Origin: Roseomonas mucosa ATCC BAA-692
Lineage (GTDB): Bacteria > Pseudomonadota > Alphaproteobacteria > Acetobacterales > Acetobacteraceae
NCBI RefSeq assembly: GCF_000622225.1
Contig: NZ_JHWD01000012.1
Location: forward strand, 6,639-70,638
Direction: 5' to 3'
Length of the DNA: 64,000 nucleotides
The translations under genes and the position numbers were made by a program. Positions 8,377 to 19,900 of this stretch are shown piece by piece (positions within the stretch are counted from its first letter, which is position 1; every line of letters starts with the position of its first letter). A model generated the notes under the pieces. It was given only the letters and a program-made list of their open reading frames with translations. It had not been told where the DNA came from and did not search any database.

Positions 8377-8534
8377 CCCCGCCGCCACCGCCCCCCTCCG
8401 GGAAAACCGCGCCCCCGGAACCACAGATCCGGCTTTCCGTCCCCCGCCCTGCCACCACCCGCCCCCCTGGCGCGTTGTGCGCGGCAACGAGCCTTGCGCC
8501 CCCGGCGCGGCCCTGAGCACGGAGAGCCGAAACA

Positions 8535-11330
8535 GTGATCCCCGAAACCCCGCGTGCGACGGCGCGTCTGCAGTTCCACAAGGACTTCACGCTGGACGAC
8601 GCGGTGCCGCTGGTGCCCTATTACAAGGCGCTCGGCATCAGCCACCTCTACGCCTCGCCGCTGCTCAAGGCGCGCCCCGGCTCCACCCACGGCTACGACA
8701 TCGTGGACCCCACCCGAATCAACCCGGAGGTCGGGGGAGAGGAAGCCCTGCAACGCCTCGTCGCCGCCCTGCACGCGGCGGACATGGGCCTCATCCTCGA
8801 CATCGTGCCCAACCACATGGGCGTGGGCGGCGCCGACAACGGCTGGTGGCTGGACGTGCTGGAATGGGGCCCGCGCTCGCCCTTCGCCAGCTTCTTCGAC
8901 ATCGACTGGAACCCTGCCGACCCGGCGCTGAAGGACAAGCTCCTCGCTCCCTTCCTCGGCGGCCCCTATGGCACCGTGCTGGAATCGGGCGACCTCGCCC
9001 TGCATTTCGAGCCGGAAAGCGGCAAGATCTACGCCGAGTATTTCGAGCACCGCTTCCCCATCGCCCCCGCCACCTATGCGACGATCCTGCGCGCCACCGG
9101 CGACGCCTCGCTCGACGGCATCGCCCAGGTCTTCGCCGGCATCGCACAGCCGGGGAGCGCGGAGGCCATGCGCGCCGCCGCCGGCGTGGCGCTCGACGTC
9201 CTCGCCCGCTTCGCGAAGGAACCGGGTGGACAGGCCAGGATCGCATCCGTCCTCGCCGCCTTCGACCCGAAGCAACCCGAGAGCCGCACCCGCCTGCACC
9301 ATCTGCTGGAGGCGCAGAACTACCGCCTCGCCTGGTGGCGCGCCGCCACCGACGAGATCAACTGGCGCCGCTTCTTCGACGTCACCAGCCTGGGCGGCCT
9401 GCGCCAGGAGGTCCCCGAGGTCTTCGAGGCCACGCACGAGCTGATCCTGAAGCTCTATGCAGAGGGCGCGATCGACGGCGTGCGCGTGGACCATGTGGAC
9501 GGCCTCGCCGACCCGCGCGCCTATTGCCGCAAGCTCCGCCGCCGCCTGCGCGCCGCCGGCCGCCACCGCCCTACCACCGCGCCAAAGGGGGAGCCGCTCC
9601 TGCTGGTCGAGAAGATCCTCGCCCCGCACGAGCGCCTGCGCCAGGACTGGATGGTGGACGGCACCACCGGCTACAACTTCATGGACGAGGTCGCGGGCCT
9701 CCTCCACGACCCGGCCGGCGAGGAACGCCTGACCCGGCTCTGGGCCGACCTTACCGCCCGTTCCCCCCGCTTCGAGGACGAGGCCCGCGAGGCCCGCCGC
9801 CAGATCCTGCGCGAGAACCTCGCCTCCGAGCTGAACGGCACCGCCACCGCCCTGCACCGCATCGCCCAGACCGACCTCGCCACGCGCGACTTCACCCTCA
9901 CCGCGATCCGCCGCGCCATCTCCGAGGTCCTGGCGCATTTCCCCGTCTACCGCACCTACGTCTCCATGGCCGGCCGCAACGAGGAGGACGAGCGCACGCT
10001 GGAATGGGCGCTCGCCGGCGCCCGCCGCACCGTGCGCGCCACCGAGCGCCCCCTGCTCGACCTGCTCGATGGCTGGCTCGGCGGCGAGGTGCCGCGCAGC
10101 CTGCCCATCGCCGGCCGCCGCCAGCGCCTGCGCGCCGCGGTGCGCTTCCAGCAGCTCTCCGCCCCTGTCGCCGCCAAGTCGGTCGAGGACACCGCCTTCT
10201 ACCGCTACGGCCGCCTGATCTCGCGCAACGAGGTCGGCTCCGAACCCGGCCATCTCACCGAAAGCCCCGCCTCCTTCCACGCCATGTGCCGGGAACGCGC
10301 GCGCCACTTCCCGCGGGAGATGCTCGCCACCGCCACCCACGACCACAAGCGCGGCGAGGACAACCGCATCCGTCTCGCGGTCATCTCGGAGCTGCCGGAG
10401 GAATGGGCCACGGCGCTGACCCGCTGGACCCGCCTGAACAACAGCCTGAAGCGCGAGGTGGACGGCACCCCGGCGCCGGACGCGGTGGACGAGCTGATGC
10501 TCTACCAGACCCTGGTCGGCGCCTGGCCGCTGGATCTCGACCCCGCGGATGAGCAGGGCGTGCAGGACCTCATCCAGCGCGTCGCCGCCTGGCAGGAGAA
10601 GGCCCTGCGCGAAGGCAAGCGCCGCTCGGAATGGGCCGTGCCGAACGAGGCCTATGAATCCGCCTGCCAGGACTTCCTGCGCAACATCCTGGCCGCCGAC
10701 CGCGCCAGCCACATGCGGGAGGAGATCGCCGGCTTCGCCCTGCGCCTCGCCCCCGCCGGGGCGGTGAACGGGCTGGCGCAGACGCTGATCCGCTGCACCT
10801 CCCCCGGCATCCCGGACCTGTACCAGGGCACGGAGTTCTGGGACTTCTCCCTGGTGGACCCGGACAACCGCCGCCCGGTGGACTTCCCCTCCCGGCGGGC
10901 GGCGCTGGAGGCGGGCGAGTCCCCCGCCGGCCTCCTTTCCCACTGGAAGGACGGGCGGGTGAAGCAGGCAGTGATCGCCCGCGCCCTGGCGCTCCGCGCC
11001 CAGCGGCCGGAGCTCTTCGCGGAGGGCGACTACCTGCCCCTGGAGATCCAGGGCGCGAAGGCGGCGCACCTCCTGGCCTTCGCCCGGCGCCGGGGAGGCC
11101 AAGCGGCGATCACGGTGGTCACGCGCCTGCCGGCGGCCCTGCTGGGCGAGGCGAGGCAGCCCCTGGTCCCCGCCGAGGCCTGGGGCGACACCGCCATCCT
11201 CCTGCCGCCGGACATGCCGGGGGCGCTCACCGACGTGCTGAACGGCGGAGAGGTGCCAGCCCCGGATGGCTCGCTCCGCGCCGCCACCCTGCTCGCGCGG
11301 CTCCCGGTCGCACTGCTCTCCCTTGGTTGA
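8535..11330 (+). CDS. treY: Malto-oligosyltrehalose synthase
   Basis: TreY (GH13_26) converts the reducing end of a maltodextrin into an alpha-1,1-trehalose unit; TreZ then releases trehalose. The 931-residue length and the opening PRATARLQFHKDFTLDDA followed by GISHLYASPLLKARPGSTHG are typical. The GH13 active site is visible: DIVPNHMG, the nucleophile motif GVRVDHVDGLADP, the acid in LLLVEKIL and the third aspartate near THDHKRGEDNRIR. The start is GTG at 8535 with GGAGAG 8 nt upstream. treZ is not in the window, although glgP follows on the same strand and a terminator separates the two. A cytoplasmic role in trehalose supply is inferred. Confidence 0.95.
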   Translation: MIPETPRATARLQFHKDFTLDDAVPLVPYYKALGISHLYASPLLKARPGSTHGYDIVDPTRINPEVGGEEALQRLVAALHAADMGLILDIVPNHMGVGGADNGWWLDVLEWGPRSPFASFFDIDWNPADPALKDKLLAPFLGGPYGTVLESGDLALHFEPESGKIYAEYFEHRFPIAPATYATILRATGDASLDGIAQVFAGIAQPGSAEAMRAAAGVALDVLARFAKEPGGQARIASVLAAFDPKQPESRTRLHHLLEAQNYRLAWWRAATDEINWRRFFDVTSLGGLRQEVPEVFEATHELILKLYAEGAIDGVRVDHVDGLADPRAYCRKLRRRLRAAGRHRPTTAPKGEPLLLVEKILAPHERLRQDWMVDGTTGYNFMDEVAGLLHDPAGEERLTRLWADLTARSPRFEDEAREARRQILRENLASELNGTATALHRIAQTDLATRDFTLTAIRRAISEVLAHFPVYRTYVSMAGRNEEDERTLEWALAGARRTVRATERPLLDLLDGWLGGEVPRSLPIAGRRQRLRAAVRFQQLSAPVAAKSVEDTAFYRYGRLISRNEVGSEPGHLTESPASFHAMCRERARHFPREMLATATHDHKRGEDNRIRLAVISELPEEWATALTRWTRLNNSLKREVDGTPAPDAVDELMLYQTLVGAWPLDLDPADEQGVQDLIQRVAAWQEKALREGKRRSEWAVPNEAYESACQDFLRNILAADRASHMREEIAGFALRLAPAGAVNGLAQTLIRCTSPGIPDLYQGTEFWDFSLVDPDNRRPVDFPSRRAALEAGESPAGLLSHWKDGRVKQAVIARALALRAQRPELFAEGDYLPLEIQGAKAAHLLAFARRRGGQAAITVVTRLPAALLGEARQPLVPAEAWGDTAILLPPDMPGALTDVLNGGEVPAPDGSLRAATLLARLPVALLSLG

Positions 11331-11354
11331 GTTCCACGAAGCGATCCGAAACCA

Positions 11355-11383
11355 GGCCGGGCGCCTTGCCCGGCCGGTTTTTT
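11355..11383 (+). terminator. Rho-independent terminator after treY
   Basis: An 8-bp perfect stem (GGCCGGGC with GCCCGGCC) and a 5-nt loop are followed two bases later by six T residues. It lies 25 nt past the treY stop and separates treY from glgP, so glgP probably has its own promoter within 11384-11490. Confidence 0.9.
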
Positions 11384-11504
11384 CCCTGGACGTAACGGGC
11401 GCCTATCCGCACAACCATGACAAGAAGCCTTGGAACCGCTCGCGAGGCGCGAGAGGATGGGCCCAGATCTCCCCGCTTCCGCCCTTCCAGGAGGACATGC
11501 CCGC

Positions 11505-13964
11505 GTGAACATCACCGACCTGCCCGCCCCCGCCCGCGAGGCGACCGAAGGCGCGGTCTCGCCGGAGACCTTCCGCCAGAGGATCCTCGACCGGCTGACG
11601 TATCAGGTCGGCGGCTCGCCGGAACGGGCAAGCAAGCGGGACTGGTTCCTGGCCACCGCCCTGGCGACGCGCGACCTGGTGATGGACCACTGGCGCTCCT
11701 CGAATGCCGACACGCTGGCCCGGGGCGACAAGCGGGTCTGCTACCTCTCGATGGAGTTCCTGATCGGCCGGCTGCTGGCGGACACGCTGGGCAACCTGCG
11801 GATCACCGAGACGGCGCGGGAGGCCCTGTCGGGCCTCGGCGTGGATCTCGATGCCATCGCCGCACAGGAGATGGACGCGGCCCTGGGCAATGGCGGGCTC
11901 GGCCGGCTGGCCGCCTGCTTCATGGAAAGCCTGGCAAGCCTCGGCATCCCCGCCTTCGGCTACGGCATCCGCTACGAGCACGGGCTGTTCCGGCAGGTGA
12001 TCCCCGCCGACGGCACCCAGCACGAACTGCCGGAGGACTGGCTCTCCCTCGGCAATCCCTGGGAGTTCGAGCGCGCCAACCTGCGCTACAAGGTCGGCTT
12101 CGGCGGCCACGTGGCGGTGGATGGCGGTCGACTCGTCTGGCATCCCGGGGAGACGGTGCGCGCCATCCCCTACGACACGCCCGTCACCGGCTGGCGCGGC
12201 AAGCGCGTCAACACGCTGCGCCTCTGGTCGGCCCGGGCCAGCGACCCGCTGCACCTCGCCGCCTTCAATCATGGCGACCATCTGGGCGCGCAGGCTGAGC
12301 GGATCAGGGCGGAATCCATCTCCCGCGTGCTCTACCCGGGCGACGAGACCCCGGCCGGGCAGGAGCTGCGCCTGCGCCAGGAATACTTCTTCGCCTCGGC
12401 CTCGCTGCAGGACGTGCTGCGCCGCCACGTGGCGGAGTTCGACCGGCTGGACAATCTCGCCGACAAGGTCGCGGTGCAGCTGAACGACACGCATCCGGCG
12501 ATCGGCGTGTCGGAGCTGATGCGCCTGCTGGTCGACATCCACCACATGGAATGGGACCTGGCCTGGGACATCACTCGCGCCGTCACCTCCTACACCAACC
12601 ACACGCTGATGCCGGAGGCGCTGGAGACCTGGCCGGTCTCGCTGCTCGAACGCCTGCTGCCACGCAACATGCAGATCATCTACATGATCAACGCCCGGCA
12701 CCTCGACACCGTGCGGAAGGAGCAGGGCGCGGACGACCGCCTGCTCGCTGCCGTCTCCATCATCGACGAGGAACACGGCCGCCGCGTGCGCATGGGCCAT
12801 CTCGCCTTCATCGGGTCGCACCGGATCAACGGCGTCTCGGCGCTGCACACGCAGCTGATGAAGGACACGGTCTTCGCCGACCTGAACCGCGTCTGCCCCG
12901 GCCGCATCACCAACAAGACCAACGGCATCACCTTCCGCCGCTGGCTGCTGCGCGCCAATCCCGGCCTGACCAGGCTCCTGGTGGACACGCTGGGGGAGGA
13001 GGTGCTCGACAATCCGGAGAAGCTCGCCGGGCTGGTGCCGCATGCGGAGGAGGCGGAGTTCCGCCGTCACTTCGCCGCGCAGCGCCGTGTCGCCAAGGAG
13101 AAGCTCACCCGCCTCATCCACGACCGGATCGGTCTCGCCGTCGATCCCGACGCGCTGTTCGACGTGCAGATCAAGCGCATCCACGAATACAAGCGCCAGC
13201 TCCTGAACATCCTGCAGGCGGTGGCGCTCTACAACGCCATGCGGGCACGGCCGATGAACGAATGGGTGCCGCGGGTGAAGATCTTCGGCGGCAAGGCGGC
13301 GGCCAGCTACTGGCAGGCCAAGCTGATCATCCGGCTGGCGCATGACGTGGCGCGCGTGGTCAACAACGATCCCACCCTGAACGGCATGCTCAGGATCGCC
13401 TTCCTGCCGAACTACAACGTTTCCCTCGCCGAGGCGATCATCCCCGCGGCCGACCTGTCGGAGCAGATCTCCACCGCCGGGCTGGAGGCCTCGGGCACCG
13501 GCAACATGAAGCTGGCGCTGAACGGCGCGCTGACCATCGGCACGCTGGACGGCGCCAATGTCGAGATCCGCGAGCATGTCGGCGCGGAGAACATCTTCAT
13601 CTTCGGCCTGACCGCCGATCAGGTGACACGGAAGAAGGCCGCCGGCTACGACGCCCGCGAGGCGGTGGCGGCCTCTCCCGCCCTGTCGCAGGTCCTCGAT
13701 GCCATCCGCGGCGGCGTCTTCTCGCCGGACGAACCGGACCGCTATGCCGGGCTGGTGGACGGGCTGCTGAACGACGACCGCTTCCTGGTGACGGCGGATT
13801 TCGACAGCTACAACGCCACGCAGCGCGAGGTCGCGGCCCGCTGGCGCGAGCCGGAGTCCTGGTGGCGCAGCGCGGTGCTGAACACCGCCCATGTCGCCTG
13901 GTTCTCCTCCGACCGCACGATCCGCGAATATGCCGAGGATATCTGGGACACGCCGCCGCGATAA
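11505..13964 (+). CDS. glgP: Glycogen/maltodextrin phosphorylase
   Basis: GlgP is a pyridoxal-phosphate enzyme that releases glucose 1-phosphate from the non-reducing ends of glycogen. The 819-residue protein has the GT35 features in order: CYLSMEFLIGRLL, AALGNGGLGRLAACFMES, the YGIRYEHGLF loop, RITNKTNGITFRRWL, QIKRIHEYKRQLLNIL, and the PLP-lysine motif ASGTGNMKLALNGALTIG. The frame is open upstream to 11430, but GTG at 11505 has AGGAGG 10 nt upstream and gives the normal N-terminus. It faces glgA, which is convergent, with only 26 nt between the stops. Confidence 0.95.
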   Translation: MNITDLPAPAREATEGAVSPETFRQRILDRLTYQVGGSPERASKRDWFLATALATRDLVMDHWRSSNADTLARGDKRVCYLSMEFLIGRLLADTLGNLRITETAREALSGLGVDLDAIAAQEMDAALGNGGLGRLAACFMESLASLGIPAFGYGIRYEHGLFRQVIPADGTQHELPEDWLSLGNPWEFERANLRYKVGFGGHVAVDGGRLVWHPGETVRAIPYDTPVTGWRGKRVNTLRLWSARASDPLHLAAFNHGDHLGAQAERIRAESISRVLYPGDETPAGQELRLRQEYFFASASLQDVLRRHVAEFDRLDNLADKVAVQLNDTHPAIGVSELMRLLVDIHHMEWDLAWDITRAVTSYTNHTLMPEALETWPVSLLERLLPRNMQIIYMINARHLDTVRKEQGADDRLLAAVSIIDEEHGRRVRMGHLAFIGSHRINGVSALHTQLMKDTVFADLNRVCPGRITNKTNGITFRRWLLRANPGLTRLLVDTLGEEVLDNPEKLAGLVPHAEEAEFRRHFAAQRRVAKEKLTRLIHDRIGLAVDPDALFDVQIKRIHEYKRQLLNILQAVALYNAMRARPMNEWVPRVKIFGGKAAASYWQAKLIIRLAHDVARVVNNDPTLNGMLRIAFLPNYNVSLAEAIIPAADLSEQISTAGLEASGTGNMKLALNGALTIGTLDGANVEIREHVGAENIFIFGLTADQVTRKKAAGYDAREAVAASPALSQVLDAIRGGVFSPDEPDRYAGLVDGLLNDDRFLVTADFDSYNATQREVAARWREPESWWRSAVLNTAHVAWFSSDRTIREYAEDIWDTPPR

Positions 13965-13980
13965 GGCGGGAGGTCCCGCC
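13965..13980. terminator. Hairpin between convergent glgP and glgA
   Basis: GGCGGGA and TCCCGCC form a 7-bp stem with a 2-nt loop in the 26 nt between the two stop codons. No T tract follows on either strand, so it is only a weak candidate for a bidirectional terminator. Confidence 0.35.
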
Positions 13981-13990
13981 CCCGGCCCGC

Positions 13991-15427
13991 CTATCGCATG
14001 ATCTCGTGGTACAGCGCCGCGTACTGGCGGGCCGGGCGGGACCAGCCCACATCCGCCGTCATGGCGTTGTGCTGCATCCGCTCCCAGGTGGCGCGGTCGC
14101 GCCACAGGACGCCGAGGCGGGCAAAGGCCAGTTCCAGCGCCTCCCGCGTCGTGGGCGCGAATTGCAGGCCGTTCGCCACCCCGGCCGCCAGCGCCGCTTC
14201 GTTGGCGTCGATCACCGTGTCGGCCAGGCCGCCGACCCGCGAAACCAGCGGCAGGGCGCCATAGCGCAGCGCGCAGAGCTGGGTGAGGCCGCAAGGCTCG
14301 AAGCGCGAGGGCACCAGCAGCGCGTCGCAGCCCGCCTGGATGCGGTGCGCCAGGGCCTCGTCATAGCCGAGCACGGCACCCACCCGTCCAGGCCAGGCCT
14401 GGGTGGCGAAAAGGAAGCCTTCCTCCAGCGTCTTGTCGCCCGCGCCGAGCAGGGCGAGTTGCATGCCGCCCTCGGTCAGCGCCGGCAGGGCGGCGAGGAC
14501 GAGGTCCATCCCCTTCTGCCAAGTCAGCCGGCTGACCACGCCCAGCAGCGGCGCCAAGGCATCCACCTCCAGCCCCATCGCCGCCTGCAACGCTGCCTTG
14601 TTCGCGGCCCGTCGCTCCAGATGCTTCCGGTCATAGGGCTCGGCCAGCAGGAGATCGGCGGCGGGGTCCCAGACCGTCTCGTCGATGCCGTTCAGGATGC
14701 CGGAGACATCCGCCCCGCGCGAGCGCAGCAGGCCGTCGAGCCCCATGCCTCCCTCCGGTGTACGGATCTCGGCGGCGTAGCTGGGCGAGACGGTGGTGAT
14801 CCGGTCGGCGAAGTAGAGCCCGGCCTTCAGGAAGCCGATGGCGCCGTAATACTCCACCCCGTCGATCGACCAGGCTTCCGGCGGCAGGCCCAGTTCCGCC
14901 AGCAGGTGCGGCGGGAACTGCCCCTGGAAGGCGAGGTTGTGCACCGTCATCACGGTGCCCGGGCAGCGCCCCTCGCCATAATGCAGATAGGCCGGGGCGA
15001 GGCCAGCCTGCCAGTCATGTGCATGGACGATATCAGGCGCGAAACCGGGCAGCAGGCCCCGCGCCAGCCGCTCGGCCACGCGGCCCAGCGCGGCGAAGCG
15101 CTGGGCGTTGTCGGGCCAGTCGCCCTCCGGCCCGGCATAGGGGTTGCCCTCGCGCCCGTAGAGATGCGGCGCCTCGATCGCCAGCACTTCCAGCTCCCCC
15201 GCCCGCCCCGACAGCAGCCGGGCCGGGCCGCCGAAGAGGTCCGGCAGTTCCGCCGCGACCTCCCCGCCCTCCAGCCGCCGCAGCACGGCGGGATAGCCGG
15301 GCAGCAGCGTGCGGGCGGCGAAGCCCTCCCGCGCCAGGGCCGCCGGCAAGGCGCCCGCGACATCGGCCAGCCCGCCGGTCTTGATCAGCGGATAGGCCTC
15401 CGAGGCCACCGACAGGACGGAAGGCAT
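13991..15427 (-). CDS. glgA: Glycogen synthase (ADP-glucose)
   Basis: GlgA extends alpha-1,4-glucan from ADP-glucose. The 478-residue GT5 protein starts [20 protein letters not shown], containing the KTGGL ADP-glucose site, followed by LPGYP. It has [11 protein letters not shown] near residue 140, [14 protein letters not shown] near 300 and the acceptor/catalytic region [17 protein letters not shown] near 375. The ATG at 15427 overlaps the glgC stop by one base (TGATG), so the two are translationally coupled. The frame is open upstream within glgC in a different phase, which I treat as coincidental. Confidence 0.95.
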   Translation of the reverse strand: MPSVLSVASEAYPLIKTGGLADVAGALPAALAREGFAARTLLPGYPAVLRRLEGGEVAAELPDLFGGPARLLSGRAGELEVLAIEAPHLYGREGNPYAGPEGDWPDNAQRFAALGRVAERLARGLLPGFAPDIVHAHDWQAGLAPAYLHYGEGRCPGTVMTVHNLAFQGQFPPHLLAELGLPPEAWSIDGVEYYGAIGFLKAGLYFADRITTVSPSYAAEIRTPEGGMGLDGLLRSRGADVSGILNGIDETVWDPAADLLLAEPYDRKHLERRAANKAALQAAMGLEVDALAPLLGVVSRLTWQKGMDLVLAALPALTEGGMQLALLGAGDKTLEEGFLFATQAWPGRVGAVLGYDEALAHRIQAGCDALLVPSRFEPCGLTQLCALRYGALPLVSRVGGLADTVIDANEAALAAGVANGLQFAPTTREALELAFARLGVLWRDRATWERMQHNAMTADVGWSRPARQYAALYHEIMR

Positions 15428-16695
15428 CAGTCGGACAGCCGGTCGATCATCGGCTGGGTGATCAGGCAGACGCCCTTGTCGGTCCGGCGGAAGCGCCGCG
15501 CGTCCAGTTCCGGGTCCTCGCCCACCACCAGCCCTTCCGGAATTCTGACCTCGCTGTCTATGACGACGTTGCGCAGGCGCGCATGACGCCCGATGTCGCA
15601 ACGGGGAAGGATCACGGAGTTCTCGATCTCGCCATAGGAATGCACGTGCACGCTGGGGAAGATCAGCGACTTCCGCACCAGCGTGCCGGACACGATGCAG
15701 CCGCCCGAGATCAGGGAATCCATGGCCTGGCCGCGCCGGTCGTCGTCGTCATGGACGAACTTCGCCGGCGGCGTCAGCTCGCTGTAGGTCCAGATCGGCC
15801 ATTCGTGGTCATAGAGGTCGAGCGCCGGCACCACGTCCGTCAGGTCCACATTCGCCTGCCAGTAGGCATCCACCGTGCCGACATCGCGCCAATAGGCCTC
15901 GGCCTGATCGCTGGAGCGGACGCAGGATTCGGCGAAGCGGTGCGCCACGGCGGTGCCGTGTTTCACCAGATAGGGGATGATGTCCTTGCCGAAGTCATGC
16001 TCCGAATGCGGCTCCGCCGCGTCGCGCCGCAATTGGTCGGCGAGGAAGGCGGTCTCGAAGACATAGATGCCCATGCTGGCCAGGGCCATCTCCGGATTGT
16101 CCGGCATGGCGGGCGGGTCCTTGGGCTTCTCCAGAAAGGAGATGATGCGGTCGTTCTCGTCCACATGCATCACGCCGAAGCCCGTGGCCTCCATGCGCGG
16201 GACTTCGATGCAGCCGACGGTGACGTCGGCACCGCTCTCGCAGTGCTGCCGCAGCATCTTCTCGTAGTCCATCTTGTAGACATGGTCGCCGGCGAGCAGG
16301 ACGATGTAGCGCACGCCGTAGCTCTCGATGATGTCGAGGTTCTGGTACACCGCGTCGGCGGTGCCGGCGTACCAGGCGCTTTCCGAGACGCGCTGGCTGG
16401 CCGGCAGGATGTCGAAGCTCTCGTTGCGTTCCGGCCGCATGAAGTTCCAGCCGCGCTGGAGATGGCGGATCAGGCTGTGCGCCTTGTACTGCGTCGCCAC
16501 GCCGATGCGCCGGATGCCGGAATTGATGGCATTCGACAGGGCGAAGTCGATGATCCGCGACTTGGCGCCGAAATAGACGGCGGGCTTGGCTCGCCGGTCG
16601 GTCAGCTCCATCAGCCGACTTCCTCGGCCGCCGGCCAGCACATAGGCCATCGCCTGACGCGCGAGCGGGGATCCTGCATGCGGCCGTAGAGGCAT
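15427..16695 (-). CDS. glgC: Glucose-1-phosphate adenylyltransferase
   Basis: GlgC makes ADP-glucose from glucose 1-phosphate and ATP, the committed step of glycogen synthesis. The 422-residue protein has the nucleotide-binding loop [16 protein letters not shown], the [15 protein letters not shown] stretch, the sugar-phosphate site region [31 protein letters not shown], and a C-terminal left-handed beta-helix ([32 protein letters not shown]). ATG 16695 has GGGAG about 10 nt upstream. No branching enzyme gene (glgB) or glgX accompanies it here. The promoter should lie in 16696-16946, where I see no other gene. Confidence 0.95.
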   Translation of the reverse strand: MPLRPHAGSPLARQAMAYVLAGGRGSRLMELTDRRAKPAVYFGAKSRIIDFALSNAINSGIRRIGVATQYKAHSLIRHLQRGWNFMRPERNESFDILPASQRVSESAWYAGTADAVYQNLDIIESYGVRYIVLLAGDHVYKMDYEKMLRQHCESGADVTVGCIEVPRMEATGFGVMHVDENDRIISFLEKPKDPPAMPDNPEMALASMGIYVFETAFLADQLRRDAAEPHSEHDFGKDIIPYLVKHGTAVAHRFAESCVRSSDQAEAYWRDVGTVDAYWQANVDLTDVVPALDLYDHEWPIWTYSELTPPAKFVHDDDDRRGQAMDSLISGGCIVSGTLVRKSLIFPSVHVHSYGEIENSVILPRCDIGRHARLRNVVIDSEVRIPEGLVVGEDPELDARRFRRTDKGVCLITQPMIDRLSD

Positions 16696-16946
16696 GAATG
16701 GGTGACTCCCTTCGACGACGCTTCCTCGTGCACGTCCAGTATGGCGCGCCGGGCGACTGTCACACGCACAGAGCCGCAAGTCTCTGCCCGCCTGCGCTTA
16801 ATTTTCCGTGCGCGGCGGCCGCTGGGGCAGGCAACGGGGATAATTCGGCCCGCGTCCGGCACGCAGCCAGCAGGGGCACACTGGAAGGGAGAAGGACCCG
16901 AACAAACCTCGCGCCCGGATTGCATTCATCCTGGCGGCAACACCGC

Positions 16947-19900
16947 TCAACGCGTTCCCTGTTCCGGGGCGGGCTCCATTCCCACCCGTGCCTGGGCCAC
17001 GGCTTCCAGCAGCATCGCACCGGACACGGGCTTGTGGAGCAGCAGCAGCGGCCCGCCTTCCAGAGCCTGGGCCACGCCGGCCACGGTGTCGCTTTCGGCA
17101 TAGCCCGTGACCAGCAGCGCCGGCAGGCCCGGCAGGATGTCACGGACGGCCCGCAACAGGTCGAGCCCGGTCATGCCGCCCGGCATGGCGAAATCCGTGA
17201 CCAGCAGGTCCGGCCGCTCTCCGTCCCGCAGATGCCGCAAGGCCTCGGCGGGCCCTTCGGCGCAGACGAGGCTGTGGCCGGCATCGGACAGGGTTTCGGC
17301 CAGCACGTCCCGCACCAGGGGCTCGTCATCCACAAGCAGGATGCGGCACGCCGCGTCAGGCGTGGCCGGGCGCGCCGCGCCGTCCTGCTCCACCCTGCCT
17401 TCCGCCTGCGGAAGCCAGAGGGAGATCACGGTGCCCTGTCCGAGCCGGCTGTCGATCTCCAGCGCTCCGCCGGACTGCTCCGCGAAGCCGCGTGCCATCG
17501 CCAGGCCCAGCCCGGTGCCCTCCCCCACCGGCTTGGTGGTGAAGAAAGGCTCGGTGACGCGATTCAGCACCTCCGGCGCCATGCCCATGCCGTGGTCGGC
17601 GACGCGCAGGCACAGGTAGCGCCCCGGCTTCAGCGCGGGCGAAGCCCCGGCCGTGCCCGGCAGTTCCAGCGCCTCGGCCGAGAGCCGGATCACGCCGCCA
17701 TCCGGCATGGCATCCCGGGCATTGGCGGTGAGGTTGACCAGCACCGTCTCCAGTTGCGCGCGATCGGCGAGGACCGGCGGCAGGGCCGGATCGACCGCCA
17801 GGGCGATCGAGACGCGGCCGCCCAGCGTGTGCAGCAGCACCTCCCGCAAGCCGGTCAGCAGAAGGCCGACATCCTGCGGCTCCGCGCGCAACTCGCCCTG
17901 TCGCGCGAAGCTCAGCAGGCGCCGGGTCACCGCCCCGCCCCGTTCCGCCTGCTCCGAGACCAGGCGGGCGAGGCGCCGAACGCTTTCCGGCTCTTCGGCC
18001 CGCAGCGCCATCAGCCGCGCGCCGCCCAGCACCGCCTGCAGCACGTTGTTCACGTCATGCGCGACACCACCGGCGAGGCGGCCCAGCGCCTCCATCTTCT
18101 GCGCCTGCGCCAGGCGGCGCTCGCTTTCGGTCAGGGCCGCCGTGCGTTCCGCGACCAGCTGCTCCAGCCGCGCCGCCTGCCGCGCGCGGTCCTCGCGCGC
18201 CGCCACGATTTCGTCGATCCCCGTGCTGGAGCCGAGCCAGCGCAGGATGCGGCCGGAGGCATCGCGCTGGGCCAGCGCGCGGACCAGGAACCAGTGATAG
18301 GCGCCGTCCGCCCCCAGGAAGCGGGCCTCGATGCCAAAGTCCCCCCCGGTTTCCAGGCAGTGCCGCCACAGGCCGAGGCAATGTTCGTAGTCCTCGGGAT
18401 GCAGCACCCGCCGCAAGGTCCCCTTGTCGATCCGGTCCGGCTCCTGCCCCGTGAATTCGTACCAGCGGCTGTTCAGGTAATCGAAGCGTCCATCCGGCTG
18501 GCAGGTCCAGATGATCTGCGGCATGACCTCCGCCATGGTGCGGAACCGGGCCTCGCTTTCCCGCAGCGCTTCCGCGGCACGGATGCGGTCGGTGATGTCG
18601 CGCAGGACCCCGATCAGCCGCACCGCCCGGCCATCCTCGTTGCGCAGCACGCGGGCACGGCCCTCGAGCCAGACCTCGCCGCCATCGCGCGCGGGACGCA
18701 GGGGGCGGAAGTCCACGGCGAAGGTATCGCCCTCGCGCGACATCCCCTGCCAGGCTGCGCCGATCCTGTCCCGGTCCTCCGGGTGGGTCGCCGTCATCCA
18801 GTCGGCCGCCAGGATGCGCCCCTCCCGGGCCGTGACGCCGAGCAGTTGGGCCGCCACGGGCGACAGCGCGCCCTCCTGCTTGCGCAGGTCCAGGTCCCAG
18901 GTGCCGAGCCCGTCACCCTCCACCGCGAGGCGCAGCCGGGTTTCGCTCTCGGTCAGGGCGCGGGAGGCGGCGCGTGCCTCGGTCACATCCTCCAGCAGCC
19001 CCACCCATTCCCGCACCCGGCCGCCGGCCTCGATAAGCGGCACCGCCCGGACCGAGAACCAGCCATAGAGCCGCTGCTTCCCACCCGCCTCCACCTTCCC
19101 CGCATCCGCCGGCAGGGCGCGCCGGATGCGCCATTCGCCGACATAGGGCCGCCGGCTGGCCAGCGAGGCATGCCAGAGCGCATCCGCCACGCTGCGGTCG
19201 TCCGGGTGCAGGGCCTCGAACCAGCCGCTCCGCCGCAACCGCTCCACCGGCAGTCCGGTGAGGCGCGCCCAGGCCTCGGCCCCTTCCGGCAGGAGCCGGC
19301 CCGCGGGATCGGCGATCCAGACCAGCTCGCTGCTGGCCTCCACCAGGGCGCGGTAGCGGGCTTCCTGGGCCCGCAGGGCGGCGGTCACCGCCTCGCGCTC
19401 CACGGCCGCGACGCTGAGCGCGGCGGAAACCTCGGCGATCTCCCGGATCCCCGTGGGCAGGGCCAGCACGGCGCCGGACCGGCCCTGGTCGGCCAGCAGG
19501 CCCAGCGCGTCGCGGATACGGCGCGTGATCCGCAGGGTCAGCAGCAGGCTCCCGGCCAGCAGCAGGAGCGCCACCCCAGCGGCGGGCAGGTAGTCCCGCA
19601 GCATCCGTTGGTAGAAGGAGGCACGGGGCATCGACAGGGCGAGCGAATAGCCCTCCGTGGAAAGGCGCGACCATGCCATGATGGCCATCACGCCTTCCTG
19701 GTTCCGGACATAGGGCAGGACACCCTCCGGCGCCCGCGCGAGGCCGGCCACGATCTCCGGCGGGGCCGGGCGTCCTACCATCTCCTCGCCCCCGCGGGTG
19801 CGGGCGACCACGACCCCGTGCCGGTCCATCAGGGTGGCGGTCCAGTCCTCCTGCATCAGGCGTTGCCGCAGCGCGCCGCTCAGGGTCTCGGGCGCCAGCC

